64,000 bases of DNA from Hyperoplus lanceolatus (lineage: Eukaryota > Chordata > Actinopteri > Uranoscopiformes > Ammodytidae): assembly GCA_026929865.2 (NCBI GenBank), contig CM049397.1:992001-1056000 (forward strand). The letters are read 5' to 3'. Positions 1 through 11,283 of this stretch are shown here, in pieces. The notes under the pieces are model-generated. The model was not told the DNA's origin. It searched no databases and saw only the letters and a program-made list of their open reading frames with translations. A program made the translations under genes and the position numbers. Position 1 is the first letter of the stretch. Every line of letters starts with the position of its first letter.

Positions 1-677
1 CAGCAAACTCCAATCCCCAAACCAACACCAAACTCTACAAAACAAATCAACATTCATTAAGACGTGTTCTCAAGAAACAATTTAGCCATCACTGCAAATA
101 TTTCACAAGACGTTCTAGTATGACAGCTTGGTCCAACAGATGTGGGTTGACCTGGAACACATGGCCTCACTAATGCTCTTCTCTTCAGCAAGGTTCTGAC
201 ATCCCATAAATCACAACCACACTATGACACATGGTCTAAATGTTAAGGCGTCCACATATTTTTGCAGAGATGTGCACCTTGTTCACAGCTCCACTCCTAT
301 GTCTGTGATACATTTTAACTCTTTGCACCAGTGAACCTGGTAATATGTTAGTTTGACCTTTGAATGATAACTACAATACATGTATAATAAACAATATGCA
401 TTTAAAATAACAAAATGCTGTTGCCACTCACTCACTCACTGAGCACTCACTCACTCACTCACTCACTCACTCACTGAGCACTCACTCACTCACTCACTCA
501 CTCACTGAGTGTGCTGCTTTCTACAATATTGTTTTAAATAAAAAACAAGATTCAAATATACATTTTTCCTTTGTGTCAGGAAAATACACTAGCAGGACAT
601 CTCCAGACAGAAACTGAAGACAAAACCAAAAAGTTATTTTCCGAAGGTGTCAGGGCTTCTCTCTTAACTTTACAGAC
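1..677. other. pdzd2 intron, left edge of window
   Basis: Intron downstream of the last pdzd2 exon in the window. I see no coding exon here. The only distinct feature is a tetranucleotide repeat, listed separately. The next pdzd2 exon, completing PDZ4, must lie left of base 1. Confidence 0.6.
425..507. repeat. (CACT)n microsatellite, interrupted
   Basis: Tandem CACT/ACTC units over about 80 bases, broken twice by a GAGC variant, so three perfect runs are visible. It lies in a pdzd2 intron. Confidence 0.95.
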
Positions 678-912
678 CTTTATTAAGTGTGACCTCCATG
701 ATGATGCAGTCTTTCGGACCGGGAGCCCTGCGGCCATCCGCCTCTTCAGCCCCAGAGGGGACAGGAGTCCCAGAGGGGACAGGAGTCCCAGCGCTGGTGT
801 TGGAGTTGGGTGAGCTGGAGCGGCTCAGGATGATGGGGGTTAGACAGGGTGTCAAGCTGGGGCTGCGCAGACGAGTTCGAATCGTCAGTGTCACAACACC
901 TTTTTTCAATTG
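678..912 (-). CDS. pdzd2: pdzd2 coding exon 11: end of PDZ3, linker, start of PDZ4
   Basis: The exon opens after a TTCCAACAG acceptor (bases 913-921) in phase 0 and closes with AAAG|GTCTGT, leaving one base of the next codon. It encodes the last strand of PDZ3 (GVVTLTIRTRLR), a serine/proline-rich linker with SPSLTPCLTP and SPNSNTS, and GPKD followed by MEVTLNK, the first strand of PDZ4. Order and motifs match vertebrate PDZD2 closely. The linker contains a duplicated GTPVPS segment. The donor has C at +3 and is weaker than the others. Alternatives such as IL16 fit less well, because the SPSLTPC linker is PDZD2-like. Confidence 0.92.
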
Positions 913-1654
913 CTGTTGGAAGAATCATTTTTTAGCTTTTACCTTCTGACCAAGTCTTTCACCAAAAATGTGATGAAGTAAGTATAAATCTTCATGCTCA
1001 CATGCACAGTGAGCATACAATTGAAACAGCCTAGGCTGATTCAAATTAACACAGGATTTTTTTTTACCAGCGCACAGACATTACAGACAGGCCTGCCTTT
1101 CCCTGCCATTAGGCCTTGGGGCTGAGAGGTTTCGTAGGCCCCCACAATGAAAATGTGTAAAAGCTAGGTTTGTATGGAGCGCAAAACGTATCAGTGACTG
1201 GTCCCTCTGAGCCAGATAACACCAGAGTATTTATTTTAATGAATGGCCAAACCATTTCACAGAAATTTGGGAGACTGTGGTGGGGAACCTGGACCTTCTA
1301 GGGCAGGGCTGTCAAGCCTACGGCCTGAGATGATTCAATCCAGCAGGCGACTTGTAGAGCATCAATTTCTGAGTATGTCAAAAAACAAGTAAGTCTCTAG
1401 CCCATTCCTGTGAGGAGTTAGGGCTGCTAGGGGGCGGCCAAAAAACAAGGAAGTAATTCCAGACTTGTCCAGCAGGGGGCACTGACATAACAAGAGCCCA
1501 GGAAATAAACAGCAAATTTTAGCAACGTGGTAAATGTCAATCTTGCTTCACCGCTATTAAGACGTTGTTCAAGGGTGACACCCCCATTACCAAAAATGGC
1601 TTTATGGCTAAGGCAGCCGGCCTTAACAACGCCATTCCCCACCTTTTTTATGTT

Positions 1655-2023
1655 TAGTGCTGCACAATTAATGTACTAGCGCGATGTACATGGTCATAAC
1701 TTGGAGAAAGGCCGTGATTTGCAGTAAATGTGCACATGTGTCTTCAAGCCTTTCTCTATCAGCTGCTCTGTGTGTGTGTGTGTTTGTGTCTGCGGCTCTG
1801 CACGCGCAGCCGCGCCCCATTTGACACGCGGGAGAGCTGGGACACTTAACAACTTGGAAGATGGCACTCAAATCTTTTCGCTAAATGAACGGGGCTTAAT
1901 ACGTCACCTTGTTCATTGCTTATTCAAATAAAATACATTTAAAATTTTAAAAATCGTTTTATGTATCGAACTGTGGATCAGAAATCGTGATACATCGTGA
2001 ATTTTTGTATCGTTACAGCCCTA
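1655..2023. mobile_element. short non-autonomous hAT-like element
   Basis: The left end reads TAGTGCTGCACAATTAAT. The reverse complement of the right end reads TAGGGCTGTAACGATAC. These resemble the TAGGGCTG termini common in vertebrate hAT elements. The interior (369 bases in all) has no coding potential. I could not find a matching 8-bp target duplication, so the exact ends are approximate. Confidence 0.55.
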
Positions 2024-2310
2024 CTTTTCAGATATCTATACCTAGCTAGCTAGCCACAACCTTCTTGTCACTTGATCAATGGCATTTGAATATGAGTATA
2101 TGACACATAGCAAACTACTTCTCTACATTCTTATTGGCTGTTGTGTAATGGTGCCCACGTGGGTCACTTGTTTATTGGACCAATCAGAAGCCACACACAT
2201 TCATATCAAGTGATGGACAGAACATTTGACAAAAATACAAAACAGTGCGATCTTTTTTAATGGGTCAACATAGGCCCCTGATCTTCGTAGGCCCCGAACA
2301 ATTTTATATA

Positions 2311-2313
<3 letters not shown>

Positions 2314-2344
<31 letters not shown>
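2314..2344 (+). repeat. poly(A) tract
   Basis: 31 consecutive A preceded by a TATATATA run. It may be a retroposon tail, but no recognisable SINE or LINE body lies upstream, so the origin is unknown. Confidence 0.8.
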
Positions 2345-2346
<2 letters not shown>

Positions 2347-2930
2347 TTGGCTCATGATAGGCCCATGCTATTATCCAACCAGAAAAGAGTGATCGCTACA
2401 AAGGGGCAGTTCTCTTTGCCCGTGTACGTGCAGAGGGCAACCATAGATAGTATTTAAAATGTATGTAGCATCGGGCTGATCTCAGTTATTTCAACTGCAT
2501 CCAATCGTCCTGGCCTATGCACGTCGCCATCTTGTCAGAGTTTGACTCCGCCTCATTTCCTCATACCAAAAAAGGGCATTGATCTGACGTTGGGGGGAGG
2601 GAGATTTGCCCATCTAGCCGACGTATACCTCCGAGGTGAAGTGAGGGCCACCGGCTAGCTGTCACTAAAGGGCGCTCTAGCCCCTACACCACGAGGCCCC
2701 CCCCCCACCAGATTCGACATTCGTGCAAGGTTTAAAGAACATCACTCAAAGCGTTCATGAGATATTGCGCCAAGATTGACCCAGAAAACCTGAAAAGGTA
2801 AAGCCTTTGGCCACGGCTATCGCCGCCACGGAGGCATTATAAATTACTAATAAAGGATTCAGGAATACACTTTCATTAAACAAGCTCATAAACAATGTTA
2901 GACAAAACCCATTGTGAATATGCATTTCAC

Positions 2931-3004
2931 CTTGAATGTCTGGATGGCCTGTTGGTGTGTGAGTCCTTGGAGAGACTCTCCATTCACTTCCAGAATTTCG
3001 TCTC
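2931..3004 (-). CDS. pdzd2: pdzd2 coding exon 10: PDZ3 core
   Basis: A 74-base exon after a TGTGTAG acceptor (the previous exon leaves one base) and before an AAG|GTGAAA donor. It encodes GDEILEVNGESLQG and then LTHQQAIQTFK. This is the classic PDZ stretch of aspartate-glutamate, isoleucine-leucine, VNG and the alpha-B helix with its histidine, which contacts class I ligands. The intron to exon 9 is only 137 bases, and exon 11 continues in phase. It forms the middle of the third PDZ domain. Confidence 0.95.
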
Positions 3005-3121
3005 CTACACAGGGATGCATACAATGAGACTGAGATGGGTGATCAGCACAAGTGTACATGTAAATCACTGTTTCTTCCATACTATGGATTTTGTTTTCCT
3101 TATACAATCTTAATTCAGTTA

Positions 3122-3256
<135 letters not shown>

Positions 3257-3435
3257 CTAATGAATTTGGATCTCAATAAATGTCAGAAAGGACTGGCAAA
3301 GACACAGGAGTCGGTATCATGCTTTCTAATATGCAGCAAACATCTCAAATATTGATATTATATATTATATATAATATAATATTAACACAGACAGGGATCA
3401 ATGTATCACTTAATGCACTTTCTGCTGGTACAAAC

Positions 3436-4653
3436 CCAGGGGCCTATTTCAAGTAGCTGGTTTTGAGGCAACCCAGAGTTTGTTCGCTCTGAGTTAGTGG
3501 AAACTCTGGGTTTTCCGTTTCAGGTAGCAGGTTCAGCGCAACCGAGAGTCAGTTACTGCGGCAACATACACCGTGGGTCTAACCTGCTGGATAGGTGGTT
3601 AGACCTACCCTGAGTTTGTTTTCACTTTACGCTGCAGCTCCGACTGAAGAAAGAGTGTCACTGTCACACGCGTCCCTGTACAGTTTGAAGCAAAATCACT
3701 CCATAGAAATCTCCATCGGGATGTTTTTATCATTTCCTGATGATTTTACGTTTGACCGATCATTTATCTGATCAGTAGCCTTGTTCTCAGCCCTCGATCC
3801 GTTCATATAGGCGGCCACCTTATACATCGTGACATGCTCTACATTCAGATTAATAAACCTATTTGTATTGTGCTTTTTAGCGTCTGTGCCACTGAACAGA
3901 TTTATGTCAGGTGGATTCATGTAACACTGCGGCTGCACGCGATTGTTACTGTTCACTTGTGCGATCCTAAAATCACAGACGAGCCTCGTTAAATAGCCTA
4001 ATATGAATATAAAAATTATATAATAATTTAAACTGTGATCACTTGAGGAAAATGGATCTGGTAATAAATCAATCAGGCTCTTCAATGGAAACTGTCACCT
4101 TAATGCGTCAGACGTTAATGTCTTTCACTCCCCATTTAAAAGAAGTGACAGTCTGTTTACTGCACAGTGGGCTATTAGGCTATAGCTTCCCAACATATTA
4201 TACAGCGAATATAAAACACTGTCAGAAATGATTGCTCTGTTTTTTTCTGAATTGCCGAGGAGATTAGATCAGAGTTATGTGACAATATCCCCGTTAATTC
4301 TTCTCCATAGGCTACCATAAACTCATTCGTTAATATTTCTAACTCTAGTGGGAGGAGCGGAGAAGTTTTTTATTGTTTTTTGTTTTTGAGAAGTGGAGAA
4401 GTGGGAGGATCACGCATTTGTTTCTTCTGTTTCCATGGTGAATCATGTTATCAGCGATCCATTGATGATGGCTTTTATGCACACGCTCCACCCAGAGTGA
4501 ACACGCTCAGAGTTGATAAACCCAACGCTGATCCACTGTTCTGAAACCGAAAACCCAGAGTTAATCATCAACCCTGCGCTCTGAGTTGACCAACTCAGAG
4601 CGCAGGATTAAACTCAGAGTATGTAAAACCAGCTACCTGAAATAGGCCCCTGG
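3436..4653. mobile_element. non-autonomous TIR element, family A copy 1 (1.2 kb)
   Basis: The left end reads CCAGGGGCCTATTTCAAG and the right end is its near reverse complement (CTTGAAATAGG against CTACCTGAAATAGGCCCC). The termini also share a TAGCTGGTTTT stretch and several CTCAGAGTT or CAACTCAGAG motifs. There is no transposase. The interior is collinear with the element at 45396-47413 over most of its length, which shows a shared family. The superfamily is uncertain: GGGGCC ends occur in Harbinger- and ISL2EU-like elements, but I could not define a target duplication. Confidence 0.75.
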
Positions 4654-4809
4654 AGTGTTTAATCTCCTGTTGTGGTTAGTTTGGGTTGGTTTGAACACAG
4701 TCTGAAACCTCTTGCTGAACTAAACAACTCTGATCTGCTTGAAAGTGAACTGTGGAGCGGTTCATCACTGGTGTGAACCCTATCTGCACCAATCACAGGA
4801 AGCCTATGA

Positions 4810-5352
4810 TGTGTCTGAAATCGCGCACTTACATAAGTACACTTACATTGAGAGCACTTGATTATCCCTACAGTACACTTACTTATAGGCTTAGTGCTCT
4901 CATTTCTACGGTGTACTGTCACAACTGCCGTCACGCACCTACCGGAAATTACTGTGCATTTTGACGGTTCTTCTTCGGTGGTGTTTATTTTTTGCTTGCG
5001 TTACCGATAGCCAAAACAGGCACGTTAAACAGTGTAATTGTACGGAAAAACAAAACAATGTGTAATGTACCTTTTGTAGAGCGTGTCCATCTCCACGGTT
5101 GCTTCAAGCTCATCTATTTTGATTTTAATGTTCCGCCCTCTCCACTACGTAGGCAAGATGGCGGCCGTTGAGTGTGGAAAGTGTCCATCGGTCCACACTC
5201 AAGTTTTAGACCGTTTTGAGTGCACAACCAAGGAATTTACAGTGCACTGCGTTTTGACACACTCAAAACGCAAAGTTTTGAGTGTGTCAAAAGTGCGCAA
5301 AGTGCACTTAAAAAAGTAAGAGTAAGTATAGTAGTGCGCGATTTCAGACACA
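4810..5352. mobile_element. MITE with 20-bp TIRs (543 bp)
   Basis: The left end TGTGTCTGAAATCGCGCACT is matched at the right end by GTGCGCGATTTCAGACACA, an almost perfect inverted repeat. The interior repeats TGAGTGTGTCAAAA and AGTGCACT motifs and has no meaningful ORF. The type of target duplication is unclear. Confidence 0.8.
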
Positions 5353-5845
5353 GCACTAGTGTTTACGTGTCATTGAACAGTCTACTGCAGAATGTCTCTC
5401 AATAAACGCAGAAAAACAAAAGAGTTCATAGAAATCCTCTGCAAATAAAATAGGTTGAACATGAGTACAGCCAATCTCTCCTATTACTTTTAGGAAAACA
5501 GCGACCGCATGAAAGCCCTGTCTGGTCTCATTCAGTGCGGACGAGTGCGTGGAGATCTTCTATACCTATATGTCCTGCATGACATAACATTAAGGACTTG
5601 TGACAGTAGGCTACACCAGGTAGTAGGTTATACCAAGATTTGGCAATAGTATGATGGAGCAGCAACATTGTTTCATTTGGTGAGGAAAGCCTTTCACCAA
5701 TTTCGAATTCAAAAGCAAACACATAACTTAAGTAAAAGTTAGTCAATCATGTTATGATACATTAAAACCAGCTGCATCTGAAACCCATATACTGAATATA
5801 TTCTCTCAGCTTAATAATGCATGTATGTCAAAGCAGTGCACTCAC
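5353..5845. other. pdzd2 intron, no feature seen
   Basis: AT-rich intronic sequence between a MITE and exon 8. I see no exon, RNA gene or clear repeat boundary. Confidence 0.5.
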
Positions 5846-5965
5846 CTTGCCCTGGCCTTTCATCAGCACTATACTGGAGATAATGGACGGCTGAGCCAGT
5901 CGCCATGGAGACTCTACTTGAATGGTACTCAGGGAGCGGGCTGATTTCTTAATGATCTGATATTC
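5846..5965 (-). CDS. pdzd2: pdzd2 coding exon 8: linker into PDZ3
   Basis: Exactly 40 codons between a CTCTTTAG acceptor and an AAG|GTGAGT consensus donor, phase 0 at both ends. It encodes EYQIIKKSARSLSTIQVESP, then WRLAQPSIISSIVLMKG, the first strand of PDZ3, with GQGK leading into exon 9. The EYxIxKKS and VESPWRL segments are characteristic of PDZD2. The following intron (2.6 kb) and the preceding one (19 kb) are filled with mobile elements. Confidence 0.95.
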
Positions 5966-6289
5966 CTAAAGAGAGATGAACAGAGCAAAAACTGAGCAGT
6001 GAATACCATTTCTTCATGGAACATTAACATCAATCCCTTCTACAACATTATAATAGTCTGAGTTTGTTTGTAAAGCTCCTTTCAAAAGCAGACATCACAA
6101 ACTGCTTTACAATAAAAACAAACAAGCAGTAAGAGAAAGCAATAGACGATAAATTACAAGACAACATACAAGGACAAACAAAAATAAGCAAAATTGTTAG
6201 GAAGGCAATGCTAAATATCAATGGTAATGTCAGTGTTATCCTATCCCCTGTTTGGCCATCTCAATAAGATTTGATATGGTAACTATTTC
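5966..6289. other. intron, no feature seen
   Basis: No exon or boundary repeat found. Sequence is AT-rich with scattered ACAAA runs. Confidence 0.45.
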
Positions 6290-6965
6290 ACTGTTACGGA
6301 CTTGCGGTTGAGCGATGTAGAGGGTAGACGCAGATGGTCCTTGCTTCTCAATTTTCTCTTTAGTTTTGTTGTTTCACGCTGTTTATCTCGACTAAATCTG
6401 CAGTAGAACTTTGTTAAACCTATTTTTTATCATAAAAGAGACTTTCACTGTTTGCATGGCGGGCCAATGTCGAGGAAACCACCAAACGCAGCTACCTGTT
6501 TTTTCAACTCACGGACATAACGCAAACGCCACACAGCTAACATTGGCAATGCTAGTCAAAGCTTGAGAGATCAAGAACAAGTTTAACAGAGGAATTTAAT
6601 GCATCTCTGGATGCAGTTATGGCCCTGATTAATTCATCACTCGAATCTCTAACTAGCAAGGAGGCGTGCCATGCTACTTCCATCTCAGGGATGGAGGACA
6701 CTCTCGTCCCACTATGATGAGAGATGTAAAGACGCTGCAGTCCATGATGGCCACCATGTCGGAGGAGAATGCAGCCTTAAAAGCTGCAGTAGATGACTTG
6801 ATTTCACGCTCCAAACAACAAAACCTCAGAGTTGTGGGTCTCCCCGAGGGCAGAGGAGGTAAAAATCCAAGGCAGTTATTGGCGGATTTATTCAAGGAGC
6901 TGCAAGTCACTTTTAACAGTGTGGATTGTCTGTTTGACTCGCCGGAGGAGGAGGCTGAACGATAA
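6290..6965 (+). pseudogene. L1-like LINE, 5' region and ORF1 fragment
   Basis: Bases 6464-6965 read, with breaks, as the start of an L1-type ORF1 protein. A polar N-terminus is followed by a coiled-coil-like stretch (EENAALKAAVDDL, SRSKQQNLRVVGLPEG), the junction of the coiled coil with the RNA-binding domain in L1 ORF1p. The frame ends at TAA near 6963, before the rest of ORF1 and all of ORF2. The upstream 170 bases may be L1 5' UTR. This is a 3'-truncated fragment, unusual for a LINE, so internal deletion or breakage by the neighbouring element is likely. Confidence 0.6.
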
Positions 6966-7017
6966 TATCAAGAACGCATTGATAACGATTAACCCTTATG
7001 CCCCCTCTAAAAAATAC

Positions 7018-7076
7018 CTCTGGACACTTTTGTGGCAAAAATGTACACAAACTGCTATGAAATCATCATACATCAA
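7018..7076. mobile_element. left piece of a TGGACACCTTTGTGGC repeat, split by the BEL/Pao element
   Basis: TGGACACTTTTGTGGCAAAA and the following bases match the starts at 17929 and, inverted, near 18411 and 18765. The sequence stops at ATCAA, the target duplication of the retrotransposon, and resumes at 17487 with ATCAATATTTG. The uninterrupted relative at 18112 reads CTCATACATCAATATTTTG, which shows the empty site. Confidence 0.75.
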
Positions 7077-7680
7077 TGACAAGTTATTATGGGGTTTACT
7101 TTGTCCAGCTTCTGCCCAAACTTGAAAAATGGCCTGGCCAACCATAAAGAAAGCAATGGGACAACTCTTTTCCTTTTCTCACTTTTATTTTCTTGTGGCA
7201 GGAATTATTAGGTTGAAAACCTTCAAACACAAACAGAAATGCACAACCATCATTACGTTTAACAAACAAATCTCTTAAATGGTTTAGTCATATTTTAACA
7301 TAGTCTATTATTCAATTCATAATTGTTATTAACTTTAACTTAAGTGTTTTAATCTTTACAATATATGATTACCATGTACCTCCAGTTTATCCAGTTTAAC
7401 ATTTCAACACAATATAATTTTGGTTCATCCATACCAGTAGCCTTTCATGGTTTGACCCAAGCTGGATAGTTCTTTCTCCTCTGTTGTCTGAATCCTCACT
7501 GAGTGCAGAGTGAGTGATCCTGCTGAAAAAGCTGCAGGCAGGAGATCTCAGTCAGCTAATCAGCTGGAGTTGGTTTTGGGGATTTTCCTCTCCTTACTAG
7601 GGAGTCAATACACTACCCCACTTGTCCTCCGGGTGTCATGGTTTCTTTTGACTTTAGCTTACTTGACTTTTGACTCAACA
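7077..7680 (-). repeat. 3' LTR of the BEL/Pao element
   Basis: 604 bases bounded by TG and CA on the plus strand. Aligned by eye with the right LTR it differs at about five substitutions and one A-tract indel (near 7222 against 17022), so roughly 0.8% substitution divergence. Confidence 0.95.
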
Positions 7681-7780
7681 CCTCCCACTTGAGCTCCTGG
7701 TTCTTGAACCCAAGGAGCTCACAGCAATATAGTCCATGTTCTGGTGTTTGAAGGGCTATCCTGAGTGAAATCTGTTCCTG

Positions 7781-10750
7781 CTAAATCTGTTCCTGCTCTT
7801 CTACAGGAAGCAAGACGATTATCCGCCTGACGTCTCTGTGAAGAACCGTCGCAGGGATATGGGTTGACTGTTTCATCTTTACTTTGCCCACCTTTTTGCT
7901 GAGTTTCACCGAGGAGACTGGGTAGCTTGGGAATGTTCTGATATTTACATCCCTCACAACTCCCTTTTTGTCAGTGTTGACACTGACAACCCTGGCAAGC
8001 CTATACTGGCTCCTTAAGGCATTCTGGTCCGCTACATAGATGATGTCTCCAACGGCAACATTTTGTTCCCTGGTGTGCCACTTACTCCTGACAAACAAGT
8101 TGGGTCCAGCCAACTGACTCCACTTTTTACAGAACTTGTTAACTTCTGCCTGGATCACTTTTAGTCAGTTGTAGGAGTAGCCTTCAAATTCGAAGCTCCC
8201 TGGGTCTCCCTTGGGTCCAGCCCTACCAAGCAGTAGAGAGTTTGGGCTGATGTACTCCACGCAGTCCTCTCGACTCTGAGTCCTGGCATCTATTGGCCTT
8301 TCATTAGCCAGGTTCGCTGCCATGTAAAGGAATGTTTGAAACTCTCCCCATGTGAAGAGTCCATCTCCTCCCAGGTTACTCAGGGCCCTTTTCACGATCT
8401 GAACAGCTGCTTCAGCAGCTCCATTTCTGTGAGGCGAGTCTGCTGGATGTATCTTCCAGCTCCAGTCTGTTCCATGTTTGGCGGCCTCATTCTCTAGATC
8501 TGCCTTCTCCAACTGGTCCAGAAACAGGTAAAGTTTCTTTAGGGCAGGCTTGGCTCCCACAAAGTTTTTCCTCGGGACCGACCACAACTTCCTTGGATGC
8601 CCTCTCAATGCTGTGAATCTTTGGTAGGCCAGTAAAAACCCTTCAGTTGACTGGACACCAACGACATCTGAGTGTATAGCCCTCGAAGCCATACAGCAGA
8701 AGACAATGCCCCAGACCTTGAGTCTCACTCTCTTTCTGACCATGTCCTTCACTTCATACGGTCCGAATAGATCTACTGTTGTGAACTCAAATGGTCTGGC
8801 TGGCTGCGTTCGCTCCAGTGGAAGGTCACCCATTATTTGCTGGCACTTTCTCGCTCTGGCTTTTCTGCAAATCACACAGCTGTCAACAACTTTCTTAGCC
8901 AATCTTCGGCCCCTTATAATCCAGGCTTTCTTCCTCATCCTAAGGAGTGTTCCCGCTACCTCCTCATGGTTTGCTTTGTGGGCCTCCTGAGCTAGGAGTG
9001 TTGAAATCCATGCTTCATTTGGTAGGATTGGTACTGCAGTTTCCTCTTTATTGAAGAACTGTATTCTTCCTCCACATGGTAACAATCCTGTCTCATTTTC
9101 TTTGTACACAGCCAGTCTGTTAAGGGTAGTGTCATGAAAGGTGACACCCTCCTGGGCTGCGAGGAAAAGGTCTCGAAGTGCATCTTCACACTCTTCAACG
9201 GACAGAACGGCTTGCTTGGCTTTGGTCTTAGCCCCCTCCTTCGCCTTACTGACAGCTGAGCCCTTCATCTTCCACTTTGTGGCAGCCCTCCACACCCAGG
9301 CAATGACTCTGACCAGTTTAGATAAACTACTGAAGCTCCTTTCATCAACAAGTAGCTTAACTACTGAGCCAGCAGGGGGTCTGCGGATTGGAATTTCTCC
9401 CAGACAGTCAGAAGTCTTTGGCTGAGTCACAGGTTCATTGCAGTCAGGGGTTTGCAGTGCAGTCCTATGGTTTTTCTTTTGCGCTCTGGTCATTACTGCT
9501 GAGAAAGCCTTCTTTTGAAGTCTTTCTATGCCCTCCTTGGCATTTGCTGCAACCTCTTTAGCTGACTTTTTCGGCCACTCGTCCATTGGTCTCCTCAGGA
9601 ACCGAGGTCCATTTTGCCATTCTGAGACCTCATTGAGATCCTCAGGAGCCGCTCCTCTAGTTATTATGTCAGCGATGTTTACGTCTCCCGGGATCCACCA
9701 CCAGTCCTCAAGTGGTCCAGCCTTCTGGATTTCACCAACCCTGTTTGCAAAGAAGGTCTGGTATCCATAACTGTCTCGCTGAATAGCTCCCAACACAGTT
9801 TGGCTATCCAGTAGGTGGAACCAGCGTTCTACTTCCATTCGGCTGTGCTTTTCGATGTATTTTCTGAGCCGGGTGGCAAAGACTGCACCACAGATCTCTG
9901 CCTTGACTGGTTCGCCTTTCTGGTCCAGTGGGGTGAGCTTTGCCTTGGATTTGACCAATCTGACCTGGATGCCTTGCTCGGTTTCCCACCTGAGGTATAC
10001 CACAGCTCCAAAGCTCTTGTCGCTTCCATCGGAGAATGTTATTCCCCAAGGTTTTCCAACCCAGCTAGCTGGTGTGAGGCCCCTATGGAAAGTGATCTGG
10101 CCACGCACATACTCCTCAAACAGTTTGATGGCTTCCTTCCGGAGGTCTCCAGAAAGGGGCTTGTCCCAAGTGTCTCGGGTCAGACTTCCACCTCCAGCCT
10201 CTTGGAATGCTTTTCTGACGAGTATGGCTCCTTTCTGCTTAGTGGGTGAAACGAGGCCGATTGGATCATAGAGGCCAGCTACCTGGCTTAATAGCTCTCT
10301 TCTGGTCAGTGGGTCAGGGGTATTTTCTTTCACTTCCTTTTCAAGGAGGTCTTGGCCTGTTCTTATTTTCTTTCTCCTTCTTGAGAAGTTGATTGAGGAT
10401 ATTATGTACAGCTTATCCTCCTGGACAAGGTATCCAACCCCTAAGGCTTTACTTTCACCCTCCTTCATCTGGTTTGGAAGTATAATGACGCCGCTTTCCC
10501 TTGTTGATTTTTCTGATCCTGGTCCTTCCGCCTCCCACCTCGCCTGCCTCCCACTTTGCCCTGACCGGACCCATGGCTTGAGGAAAAATCCACCAGCTCT
10601 CAGAATTTCCTCCACGCCTTTTGTGGTCTTGTCCAGCCTTTTTGGGTCGCAGTGGTACATCAGGATATCATCCACGTAGCTGTCCTCCTCTATAACTCTA
10701 CGCTCCTCCTTCAGGTGGGTAAAGATTGGCAGCCTCGCCTTCTCCCGCAT
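7781..10750 (-). pseudogene. BEL/Pao pol: end of RT, RNase H, integrase, C-terminal domain
   Basis: The open frame from 10750 starts with the RT palm motif YVDD (codons 10678-10667). It runs through an RNase H-like segment (ITFSDGSDKSFGAVVY), an HHCC zinc region (HKANHE, CVICRKA) and the integrase core. The first acidic residue is in TTVDLFGP and the glutamate is in HRNGAAEAAVQ. The middle aspartate expected just before NFVGA reads valine (codon 8578-8576). A TGA at 8167-8165 separates the C-terminal 126 codons, which stay in frame and end at 7781. This part cannot give a full active integrase. Confidence 0.9.
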
Positions 10751-10761
10751 AGCCAGCTGTG

Positions 10762-11283
10762 CTATGCATCCTGCTGGCCGATCATGTTCACTCTAGTGAT
10801 CGCATACTCTCCAATCTCGTCATCCTGAGTATCTCTACATAGGAATCTGTGGAGGTGCATCTCTCGGTCTTCCAGCCACACAGAGTTATACATCTTTTTG
10901 ATGTCCCCCAAAGCTGCAAAAACTCCTCTCCTGAACGTGAGTAAAACTGCCCGGATTGGATTAAGGATATCAGGCCCTTTCAACAGGAGATCGTTCATAC
11001 TTAGACTCTTGAATTTTTGGCTGCTATTCCATACGATGCGTATCGGTGTTGTCAAAGAGCGGGGATTTGGTGCTATTAAGTGGCTCACATACCACACCGG
11101 TCCTTTCCAACTGTCAATACTCTCCTTGGTAAGTTTTCTCGCTGCTCCTCTTGCAACCATTTCATGCACTTGCGCCGTGTAGGCAGCCTGCCACTCTGGA
11201 TCCTTCCTGAGCTGTTTCTCTGTCCTCAGAAAGGTAGCCTCCACTGCACTCCTGTTATTAGGAAGAGAAGTCGGGTCCTCATT
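10762..11283 (-). pseudogene. BEL/Pao pol: N-terminal reverse transcriptase
   Basis: This continues in the same frame after the TGA at 11286-11284. It includes EDPTSLPNNRSAVEATF, the RT entry region (VWYVSHLIAPNP, IRIVWNSS) and the first catalytic region (GDIKKMYNSV). It closes at a stop near 10764. The match resumes in another frame at about 10770 (GCIAQLAMRE), so a small indel separates the two RT halves. Confidence 0.9.

Larger units (their letters stand above)
913..2930. other. pdzd2 intron between exons 10 and 11
   Basis: About 2 kb with no exon. It contains a hAT-like short element (1655-2023), a short TG run near 1771-1786, a 31-base A tract (2314-2344) and a C-rich run near 2697-2707. 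Bases 1296-1330 resemble a decayed hAT edge. Nothing else can be supported. Confidence 0.6.

Noticed and set aside
571..949. Plus-strand open frames over the left pdzd2 exon
   Set aside because: They are antisense shadows of exon 11. The minus frame has splice sites and PDZD2 motifs.
2245..2457. Open frame with a polylysine run
   Set aside because: The lysines come from the A tract. No homology on either side.
8706..10679. Several plus-strand open frames of 80-144 codons
   Set aside because: All lie antisense to BEL pol and match no family.
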